Below, one piece after another: positions 6,815 through 13,998 of a stretch of DNA of 19,776 bases. The stretch spans positions 1 through 19,776 of the forward strand of contig CAYRIF010000027.1 of the NCBI GenBank assembly GCA_964424205.1. Direction: 5' to 3'. This stretch comes from CAYRIF01 sp964424205. Its GTDB lineage: Bacteria > Bacteroidota > Bacteroidia > Cytophagales > Cyclobacteriaceae. Made by a program: the position numbers and the translations under genes. The notes beneath the pieces are model-generated. The model did not search any database and was not told the origin of the DNA. It saw only the letters and a list, made by a program, of their open reading frames with translations. The stretch's first letter is position 1; every line of letters begins with the position of its first letter.

Positions 6815-7534
6815 TTAGTTATCCTCTGGTTCCAAAAGCACCCCTTTTCTATCATACTGCTCCCACGCACCAACTTTTTGACCTTTGTCATAGTTTCCCT
6901 TTATTTCGGTTTTACCATTGCTGTAAAATTTTTCATATAAGCCATGCAGTACCCCGTCTTCATAGTTACTGATTTCTATCAGTTTTCTATCCTTGTTGTA
7001 GATAAAGCGATTCCCATTACCATCTCTTAAAGTACCTCTTGGCAGAATGTCCCCGTCTAGGGCATAAAATTCCGTGACACTTATTAGTTTTCCTTCTTTC
7101 CAAACTTCTCCTTGCATAGTGCTTCCGTCATTGTAGAAAATTCCCCACGCACCATTTTTGTTGCCATTTCTGAACCATCCAATTGATTTGAGTAATTCAT
7201 TGTCATGATAAAAATACCATTGTCCATTTCTTTTTCCCTCTACGTAACTCCCCTTTTCCACCAAACTCCCTGCCGGATTATAGTATTTCCAATCCCCTAC
7301 CTTGATTCCTTCGGCATATTCACCCACGGCTGATTTTTTACCATTTTCATGATAGGCTGTGATAATTCCGTTCTTGACAGTCTCAATTTCTGGCGTTGTT
7401 TCTTTGACGCTTGCCAATTCAGTATCGGCAGCTATTGAATCTGTACCTACGGAATCTGTTTCTGTTAGTTCGGTTTGTGCATTGCAAGTCATGCCTGCAA
7501 GTAAAATGATTGATATAAAAAGTGGTGTTCGCAT
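6815..7534 (-). CDS. Exported MORN-like (MORN_2) repeat protein, shorter paralogue
   Basis: This is a 239-residue exported protein of unknown function. A signal peptide (MRTPLFISIILLAGMTCNAQ) is followed by an acidic linker and units of about 23 residues of the form GxYxxGxKxGxWxxYxxxGxL: three or four before the middle and two or three after it. The middle holds a distinctive insert, DGDILPRGTLRDGNGNRF, that also occurs in the neighbouring longer gene as TGDTLSRGTLKNGNGERL, so the two are paralogues. I chose the ATG at 7532-7534 because it begins a clean signal peptide and fits the promoter candidate; an ATG at 7559-7561 would add nine residues. Database names such as YwqK-family antitoxin are often attached to such repeats, but no toxin gene is near. 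Confidence 0.8.
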   Translation of the reverse strand: MRTPLFISIILLAGMTCNAQTELTETDSVGTDSIAADTELASVKETTPEIETVKNGIITAYHENGKKSAVGEYAEGIKVGDWKYYNPAGSLVEKGSYVEGKRNGQWYFYHDNELLKSIGWFRNGNKNGAWGIFYNDGSTMQGEVWKEGKLISVTEFYALDGDILPRGTLRDGNGNRFIYNKDRKLIEISNYEDGVLHGLYEKFYSNGKTEIKGNYDKGQKVGAWEQYDRKGVLLEPEDN

Positions 7535-7572
7535 AGTTAAAAATTTTATTTTGTTTACCATAAAATATAAGT

Positions 7573-7600
7573 CAAAAGTAGTGCCAATTTTTGAGTCAAA
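7573..7600 (-). promoter_or_regulatory. Candidate promoter for the shorter MORN-repeat gene
   Basis: On the minus strand a TTTG (7597-7600) precedes TACTTTTG (7573-7580), an exact TAnnTTTG match, with 16 bases between, one less than the usual range. Transcription would begin near 7566, which leaves a 30-base leader for the start at 7534 and almost none for 7561. Confidence 0.35.
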
Positions 7601-7635
7601 GTATTCATTTTTATTAATTATCTTATTTCTGATAG

Positions 7636-9108
7636 CTATTCATCATAATTTATCTTTTTTAGTAATGTGCCTTTCCTATCGTAGTGTTTCCAGATGCCTG
7701 ACTCTTTATCGGATAGAAACTGCCCTTTTGATTTTATGTATCCGAGTCTAGCATAAAATATCCAGTGCCCGGTTTTTTTTCCATCTAGCATTTCTCCTTC
7801 CGATGCTACTTTTCCATTGCCATAAAAACGTTTTACTATACCATTTGGAAGCCCATCTTTATAATGCATAATTTGAACTAAATTTCCTTTGTTATCATAG
7901 CTGAGGCGTTCTCCATTGCCATTTTTTAATGTTCCACGGGAAAGGGTATCACCAGTTATTGTGAAGTATTTGCCAATATTTACTAGTCTGCCATTATCCC
8001 AATTCTCTTCTTGGATGAGGTTGCCATTGGCATAGAATAGTCCCCATGTTCCATTTTCTTTACCCATTGAAAAACTCCCAATGGTTTTTACTTTACCATT
8101 ATTATGGTAATTAAACCATTGTCCGTCCTCTAATCCTATTTTATAGCTTCCTTCTGATACTAAAACACCTTTTTTGTTGAAATACCGCCAATTACTTACC
8201 TTTTGATCTCCTAAGTATCTCCCTACTGAATAAATCCATCCATTTTCAAAATAGGTTTTCCAGACCCCTTCTTTTACACCTAAATTAAACCTACCTTCTA
8301 CACTTTTATTTCCATTTTCATAATATTCATGGTAGATACTGTCGGGTAGTGATAGCCTATAGTACTTGGTATATTTCTCCCCGCCATTGTAGAAATATTC
8401 TTTCCATGTACCTACTGGATTATCATTATTATAGTGATAATCCTTGCTGATGTTCCCGTTTTCATGGTAATACGTCCAATCTCCTACTTTCATGCCCTTG
8501 TTGTAATGGGTGGTGGCAAATATTTTTCCTATTTGGTAGTAAATGACCCAAGTACTGTCTTTTTTGCCATTTATATATTTACCCTTTACACCTACTGTGC
8601 CATTTTCAAAAAACTCTCTGTACTGACCATCTAAGAGATTATTTTTGTAATAGGCTGAGGTGAGAATGTCTCCGTATACATTGAATTCTCTATGCCAGTA
8701 ATCACCAGCATTTTTTCCATATTTTTTGACCGTGTAAACTTGTCCGAATTCATAATACACTTTCCAAGTGTTAATGGGTTTGCCTGCTCGATATTCTCCT
8801 TTTACTTTTGGTCGTTTGTTAGGAAAATACTCTTCATAAGCGCCATCAAGCATATTGTTTTTAAAATTTGCTATTAAGTTCTTTCTGCCGCTAGGATAGT
8901 AGCCGATCCACTTGCCTTCTTTTTTATCATTTTTATAGAATCCTTCTTGAAAAAGGGTGCCATCAAGTCTTGAAATTTTCCATAATCCTTCTTTCATTCC
9001 ATGAAGTATCTTTCCTTCTGTTATTAGCGAATCTTTGGCAATGGACTGCGCCATCATTGAATGTATAAATAGTATAAAGAGGACAGGTAAACTTATTTTT
9101 TTTAGCAT
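7636..9108 (-). CDS. Exported MORN-like (MORN_2) repeat protein, long paralogue
   Basis: This 490-residue protein has a signal peptide ending near SMMAQ and is otherwise almost entirely repeats: I count 17-18 units of 23-24 residues, with aromatic residues, Gly and Lys at fixed positions (for example GFYKNDKKEGKWIGYYPSG, GRFNLGVKEGVWKTYFENG, GSFSMGKENGTWGLFYANG). One unit near residue 375 is enlarged by the insert TGDTLSRGTLKNGNGERL, shared with the shorter neighbour. Such repeats form chains of beta-hairpins and usually act as scaffolds or binding surfaces; no catalytic motif is visible. The gene starts 21 bases after recQ and is followed after 74 bases by its paralogue, so it may be read from the recQ transcript. 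Confidence 0.88.
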   Translation of the reverse strand: MLKKISLPVLFILFIHSMMAQSIAKDSLITEGKILHGMKEGLWKISRLDGTLFQEGFYKNDKKEGKWIGYYPSGRKNLIANFKNNMLDGAYEEYFPNKRPKVKGEYRAGKPINTWKVYYEFGQVYTVKKYGKNAGDYWHREFNVYGDILTSAYYKNNLLDGQYREFFENGTVGVKGKYINGKKDSTWVIYYQIGKIFATTHYNKGMKVGDWTYYHENGNISKDYHYNNDNPVGTWKEYFYNGGEKYTKYYRLSLPDSIYHEYYENGNKSVEGRFNLGVKEGVWKTYFENGWIYSVGRYLGDQKVSNWRYFNKKGVLVSEGSYKIGLEDGQWFNYHNNGKVKTIGSFSMGKENGTWGLFYANGNLIQEENWDNGRLVNIGKYFTITGDTLSRGTLKNGNGERLSYDNKGNLVQIMHYKDGLPNGIVKRFYGNGKVASEGEMLDGKKTGHWIFYARLGYIKSKGQFLSDKESGIWKHYDRKGTLLKKINYDE

Positions 9109-9129
9109 GGTATTTTTATAAATTTTAAA

Positions 9130-11034
9130 TTAATTTTTTGTGAGTACTAATTTCCCAGAGGCATTGTATTTTAACTCCCCAGTATCTAACATCATTCTGA
9201 CCGCTTTTATCAATACTTCTTTTTTCTCTTCTATCTTAGAGGTTATTTCATCTATTGCTAAGGGTTGATTTCTGATAAGACATTGTATTTTATACGACAC
9301 TATGTTTTCATCTTCTTGTATGTGGTGCTTGTTTTTCAAGCAAATATCACATATACCACAAGAAAGATATGACTCTTCTCCAAAATATTCAAGTAGCTCT
9401 CTTGTACGACATAAGTTTTTTTGGTGAAGGTAATGAATGACGGATTGCATTTTCTGGTGGTCAATGCTTTTCTTTTTTTCGATACCTTTTTTGTCTAAAG
9501 GCAACGTATCGGCATCATGTCGTGGGGTTAGGAAAACAAGTTGGGGTTGGTCTTTTCTTTTATCATAAATAAGGATACTTAGCTTATCGAGTGCTGCTAG
9601 TTTTTTAATCACCTCTGTTTCACTTATTTTTAATGCTGCAGCAAGTTTGGTTTCTATTATGACACCGAAATTTGAGAACAATTCACCGCCATATAGCCTT
9701 AATATGGTTTTTATAAATAAGTCATATGTCCTATGCGCTATTTGAAAATTATACAGCTCATTATGATCGATTCTGAACTTTATTTTTGAGGGATTATAAA
9801 AGCTTTCGTTAAGTTGAATGAAGCCTTCATTTTCTAGTTTTTTGATAGCATAGTAGGCATCAAATTGTTGGTAGTTATAGGTGGAAGCAAAATGACCGAG
9901 GTCAAAATCATAACTAGACATAAAACCGCTTTCAATCGCTATTTTCAGAAAATTAGCAAGACTTTGATAGATGTTTTTGAGGTATGCTATCTCAGGGTTT
10001 GATTGTTTAATATGGCGCTTTAGTGCTTCAATATCATTGTCTTGATAAAGCAAAACGGCATAGGCTTTTTCTTCATCTCGTCCAGCACGGCCAGCCTCTT
10101 GGTAATAAGACTCTAGGTTTGGAGTGATACTCATGTGAACTACAACTCTCACATCTGGCTTGTCAATACCCATGCCGAATGCGTTGGTAGCAACAATTAC
10201 TCTTATTTTATTAGAACGCCAGTCATCTTGTTTTTGAGCGCGATCTTGTCTTGACAGTCCTGCATGGTAATGTGTAGCATTGATTCCAAATTTAATAAGC
10301 CTATCGGCGATATCTTTTGTTCCTCTTCGGGTTTTGGCATAGACGACAGCACTTCCTTTTACATTTTTTAGTATTTCAATTAATTTTCTTTCCTTATCTT
10401 CTACTTTGAAAACTGAATAAGAAAGGTTTTCCCTTGAAAAACTCTTTTGGAAAACGCGTGGCTTTTCTAATTTAAGCTTTTCAATGATATCAAGTTTTAC
10501 ATCCTGGGTAGCAGTAGCCGTTAGTGCAATGGCTTTTACTTGAGGAAGAATTTCTCTCAACGCTATAATTTCCAAATAAGCAGGTCTAAAATCATATCCC
10601 CACTGCGAAATACAATGTGCTTCGTCAATGGCGAGTAGGTTGACATTCATTTTTTGTACACGTTCTATGAAAATTTCTGTCTTTAATCGCTCAGGAGAAA
10701 CGTAAAGAAATTTAACTTGTCCGTAGATACAATTATCAAGTAAAATATCAATTTCCATTCTATTCATTCCCGAATAAATAGCTACTGCATTGATGCCAAT
10801 CTTCCTAAGATTTTCTACTTGGTCTTTCATCAGTGCAATCAGCGGCGATACTACGATGCAAATTCCTTCACGCATCATTGCAGGCACTTGGAAACATAGG
10901 GATTTTCCGCCGCTGGTAGGCAGCAAGGCGAGGGTGTCATGCTCTGAGAGAACCGTCTGAATGATTTCACCTTGTAAGGGACGAAACTGCTCATAACCCC
11001 AGTATTTTTTTAATATGTCGAGTGATGAATCCAA
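9130..11034 (-). CDS. recQ: RecQ-family ATP-dependent DNA helicase
   Basis: This 634-residue 3'-5' DNA helicase probably acts in recombination and fork repair. Motif 0 (FRPLQ, 17-21), Walker A (TSGGKS, 40-45), DEAH (137-140), the RecQ aromatic loop (CISQWGYDFRPAY, 141-153) and motif VI (QEAGRAGRD, 310-318) are all present. The zinc site is Cys540, Cys557, Cys560 and Cys563, set about 160 residues further from the helicase core than in E. coli RecQ, with a winged-helix-like stretch between. No HRDC domain follows; the C-terminus is a short helical region. This matches a shorter RecQ type that I believe is common in Bacteroidota beside a longer RecQ. The start must be a TTG (11032-11034): a TAA lies two codons upstream and no ATG is nearby. 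It lies 14 bases after the hydratase gene. Confidence 0.93.
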   Translation of the reverse strand: MDSSLDILKKYWGYEQFRPLQGEIIQTVLSEHDTLALLPTSGGKSLCFQVPAMMREGICIVVSPLIALMKDQVENLRKIGINAVAIYSGMNRMEIDILLDNCIYGQVKFLYVSPERLKTEIFIERVQKMNVNLLAIDEAHCISQWGYDFRPAYLEIIALREILPQVKAIALTATATQDVKLDIIEKLKLEKPRVFQKSFSRENLSYSVFKVEDKERKLIEILKNVKGSAVVYAKTRRGTKDIADRLIKFGINATHYHAGLSRQDRAQKQDDWRSNKIRVIVATNAFGMGIDKPDVRVVVHMSITPNLESYYQEAGRAGRDEEKAYAVLLYQDNDIEALKRHIKQSNPEIAYLKNIYQSLANFLKIAIESGFMSSYDFDLGHFASTYNYQQFDAYYAIKKLENEGFIQLNESFYNPSKIKFRIDHNELYNFQIAHRTYDLFIKTILRLYGGELFSNFGVIIETKLAAALKISETEVIKKLAALDKLSILIYDKRKDQPQLVFLTPRHDADTLPLDKKGIEKKKSIDHQKMQSVIHYLHQKNLCRTRELLEYFGEESYLSCGICDICLKNKHHIQEDENIVSYKIQCLIRNQPLAIDEITSKIEEKKEVLIKAVRMMLDTGELKYNASGKLVLTKN

Positions 11035-11048
11035 TGATTATCTGTTGG

Positions 11049-11831
11049 TTACCATTTTGGTTTTGCTTTATTTAAAAATGCGGTAATGCCTTTTTTACAG
11101 TCTTCTGTAGCTCTTGCCTTCGCATTCATTTGTACTGCTAATTTCAAACCATCCTCTAGGTTAAGGGACTGTACTTCGTGGATTAGTCTTTTTGTTATGG
11201 CCATTGATTGTGCAGCGTTATTGCTAATGAGTTGATTGGCAAAATCGAGTACTTTCTTTTCTAATTCATCTGGTTCAACTACCCAATTAATCAATCCGTA
11301 AGATGCTGCCCTATTGGCATCAAAAAGAGTGCCAGTTAATAGCAGTTCTTTAGATTTTGCTTCACCAACCTTTCTGATTAAAAAGACACTTACAATGGCG
11401 GGAATAAAGCCAATTTTCACTTCGGTATATCCAAATTTTGCTTCAGGTACAGCAAATGAAAAATCCGTTACCGCTGCCAGCCCACAGCCACCCGCGATGG
11501 CATGCCCGTTGATTTGCGAGATGACCACCTTGTCCATGGTATATATTAGGTGAAAAAGGTCTTTTAAATGGGAAGAATCTTCTAAATTTTCTTCGTAGGT
11601 ATTTTTTTGAAGTTGCTGAATATATGTCAAGTCGGCACCAGCACAGAATATCTTTCCTTCTGCTTTAAGTATGATAACTTTTACATTACTATCGCTATTA
11701 GCTGATGTAAAAGCTGCTATTAACTCAGTGACCACCTCATCATTGAGTGCATTCCGCTTTTCTGGTCTATTCAAGGTGATAAATGCGATTCTTTCCGATA
11801 TGTCGTATTTTATATATTTCATAAGCGTCAT
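11049..11831 (-). CDS. Enoyl-CoA hydratase/isomerase family protein (crotonase fold)
   Basis: This 260-residue crotonase-fold enzyme probably hydrates an enoyl-CoA thioester. The oxyanion-hole segments are CAGADL (63-68) and AGGCGLA (113-119). The two glutamates used by true hydratases are present: Glu137 in GYTEVKIGFIP and Glu162 in KELLLTG. The overall pattern (EAKFGYTEVKIGFIPAIVS, near-C-terminal CKKGITAFLNKAKPKW) recalls Bacteroidota proteins annotated as methylglutaconyl-CoA hydratase in leucine breakdown, but I cannot fix the substrate. No other leucine-degradation gene is adjacent. The start is ATG 11829-11831 with an A/G-rich aggaaagaag just upstream; Met4 is an alternative. Confidence 0.9.
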   Translation of the reverse strand: MTLMKYIKYDISERIAFITLNRPEKRNALNDEVVTELIAAFTSANSDSNVKVIILKAEGKIFCAGADLTYIQQLQKNTYEENLEDSSHLKDLFHLIYTMDKVVISQINGHAIAGGCGLAAVTDFSFAVPEAKFGYTEVKIGFIPAIVSVFLIRKVGEAKSKELLLTGTLFDANRAASYGLINWVVEPDELEKKVLDFANQLISNNAAQSMAITKRLIHEVQSLNLEDGLKLAVQMNAKARATEDCKKGITAFLNKAKPKW

Positions 11832-11876
11832 TCTTCTTTCCTAAAAGTAATCTAAAATAAAATAAAAATAAAGTAG

Positions 11877-13949
11877 CTACTCAATGTTGAGAACAAGACT
11901 TCCTTTTTTTGAAAGATCATAGACATTAGTATCCATGGAAAAACCCCTCCATTTGTTTAAATACCATTTGTGGTTTGTGCTCGGCATAATTATATTTCTA
12001 TTTTTGAGCAGATTAATGTTTTTGATAGCGTTATAATTTATCACTACATAGTCGTAATTATTTCGAATATCTTTGAAATTATTAACTGCATTGTTGATGA
12101 TTAGTAAATCCTTTCCTTCCCAAGATATGCTATAGCTAGTGCTATCTGGATTGAGTATATAGGAACTTTTATTTTTGGTTATGCCTAATTTTACCCAATT
12201 TGGTTTTAATTGGTAATCAAATTTATTACTGATACTATCAGTCTTACTATTAACCACCAATTGATGTTTAAATCCTTTTATAAAGTCCATCACATTGGCT
12301 CCTCGTATATGATAGAAAATAATTTTTTCTTGTTGGCTTTGAACTGTAAACTGATGAACCCTGGTAGCTGTAAACAGCATGAGAATCATAGCGCTGATTT
12401 TTAAATAAGACAGTTTCTTTTTTGCAAAAGAAATAAGCATATAAACAATCACTAAATAGATTAGAACAGCTTGAAGTGGGTTAATTGAAATATTTGAAAT
12501 AGTACTGTACGGAATATTCTCAATTAAAAAAATGATTTTATTGACCCAATTGATCAAACTTTCTAGTATAAACGCTAAAGGATTAGAAACAATACTAATA
12601 GGTGAAGATAGGAGCATAGCAAAGCCCAAGGAAAGAATTAGAAACGCAGCAGGAATGACTATTAAATTTGCCACAAAGAAGTAAGTAGGAAATTGATGAA
12701 AGTACATGATAGTCAAGGGGAAAGTGGCTATTTGAGCTGACAAAGAAACACTCATGATTGCCCATGCTTTATTTGCAATATAATTGTTAAACGTGAACCA
12801 ATTATGTATTTTGAGTTGTAAATAGAGGATGCCAATAACAGCTAGATATGAAAGCTGGAAACCGACAGACATAATATAAAATGGATTTGTAAGCAATAGA
12901 ATAAAAGCAGAAATGGCAAGGTTGTTATAAGCATTTGTTTTCCTATAATAGCTATCTCCAATTAGTAAAAACGAAAACATTGTTACCGCACGGAGAACCG
13001 AAGGAGAAAATCCGGTGATGAGTGCATAGCTCCATAACACTGATAATACTACCAATAGATATATAAGTCTACCATTTTTTTTGTGGCGTAGCCACCCTAA
13101 CGAAAACACTAATACTAGATAAATGATGCCCACGTGAAGTCCTGATACCGCGAGGACATGCATTGCACCTGCGGCACTATATGCCTGTTTTATTTCTGAA
13201 TCTAAATCATCCTTTACTCCTAAAATTAGTGCAAGCGCAATGGCTCGTTCATTGTGTCCTTTTATTTTATGAGTGATTGTTTGTGTTAACCGCTCTCTGA
13301 TACTAATTGAAATTCCCATGAGGAAATTTGGACTGGAATTTTGATAGATATTGATATGCTCGCCAGTTGTAAAATCTTGACCAAAGATGTTCTTCAATCC
13401 CAAGAAACCTTTATAATCAAATTCATTGGGATTGGAAGGTGGCTTCACCTGGCTGGGACTCCCTTTTACGAGTATGAGATCACCATATTTCAGTATTTTT
13501 TGAGCGCTATCTTTTCTTTGGTATAACATTATTTTCCCTGTTGTCTCAGACCACATCCCATTGCTTTTAACTTTTGAAATTTTAATAATATTCTTTAGGA
13601 ATTTAGAAGTATGATGCGTTTCAGAAATATTGATTGCTTGATAGTATTTTATAGTATCGGTATGGTAAATGATGTTTTTAGGATTATTAGATTCATTAAA
13701 TGTACTCACCCGAACAAACCCTACAAAAAATATTAGAAGCAATGCTAAAACCCCTAAAATTGGATGCCATTTTGTGTAATATTCTTTTTTAAGAAACGCT
13801 GAAGCAATAAGATAAGTGACCGCCAGGCATATCAATATTGTCAATGGGTAAGCAATGTATTCTCCTTCGTAAATGCCTGCTAAAATGCCTAAAACCAATG
13901 CAGGTGTTAGTCTTAGAAAAGTAAAAGGTAGCCAGCTGAAGTTATTCAA
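11877..13949 (-). CDS. comEC: ComEC/Rec2-family DNA uptake membrane protein
   Basis: This 690-residue polytopic protein is the predicted inner-membrane channel for single-stranded DNA in natural transformation. The N-terminus holds hydrophobic segments and an OB-like DUF4131 region (about 30-200) with the usual stretch GSPSQVKPPSNPNEFDYKGF. The competence domain (about 235-505) has the family signature AGAMHVLAVSGLHVGI (260-275) and many membrane helices. The last 180 residues are soluble but lack the HxHxDH motif, so the metallo-beta-lactamase domain of Bacillus ComEC is missing. The start is a TTG (13947-13949); no ATG occurs in frame upstream as far as the preceding gene. I see no other competence gene here. 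Confidence 0.9.
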   Translation of the reverse strand: MNNFSWLPFTFLRLTPALVLGILAGIYEGEYIAYPLTILICLAVTYLIASAFLKKEYYTKWHPILGVLALLLIFFVGFVRVSTFNESNNPKNIIYHTDTIKYYQAINISETHHTSKFLKNIIKISKVKSNGMWSETTGKIMLYQRKDSAQKILKYGDLILVKGSPSQVKPPSNPNEFDYKGFLGLKNIFGQDFTTGEHINIYQNSSPNFLMGISISIRERLTQTITHKIKGHNERAIALALILGVKDDLDSEIKQAYSAAGAMHVLAVSGLHVGIIYLVLVFSLGWLRHKKNGRLIYLLVVLSVLWSYALITGFSPSVLRAVTMFSFLLIGDSYYRKTNAYNNLAISAFILLLTNPFYIMSVGFQLSYLAVIGILYLQLKIHNWFTFNNYIANKAWAIMSVSLSAQIATFPLTIMYFHQFPTYFFVANLIVIPAAFLILSLGFAMLLSSPISIVSNPLAFILESLINWVNKIIFLIENIPYSTISNISINPLQAVLIYLVIVYMLISFAKKKLSYLKISAMILMLFTATRVHQFTVQSQQEKIIFYHIRGANVMDFIKGFKHQLVVNSKTDSISNKFDYQLKPNWVKLGITKNKSSYILNPDSTSYSISWEGKDLLIINNAVNNFKDIRNNYDYVVINYNAIKNINLLKNRNIIMPSTNHKWYLNKWRGFSMDTNVYDLSKKGSLVLNIE

Positions 13950-13998
13950 TATGCAGAGACATTTGATTAAACCTATGTAATAATAGGTAATAATGTGC

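Noticed and set aside
6676..6972. Plus-strand open frame of 98 codons starting in the operator palindrome
   Set aside because: It runs through the palindrome, the terminator hairpin and antisense to the MORN-repeat gene; no protein family is recognisable.
7359..7751. Plus-strand open frame of 130 codons across the two MORN-repeat genes
   Set aside because: It is antisense to both genes and covers their intergenic gap; the translated sequence shows no domain.
6815..9108. A toxin-antitoxin module, as the common YwqK antitoxin label would suggest
   Set aside because: Both proteins have signal peptides and are paralogues of each other; no toxin-like gene is adjacent.
7636..9108. Repetitive DNA as a CRISPR array or tandem repeat
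   Set aside because: The periodicity of about 70 bases reflects protein repeats of 23-24 residues with degenerate codons; there are no identical direct repeats with unique spacers.
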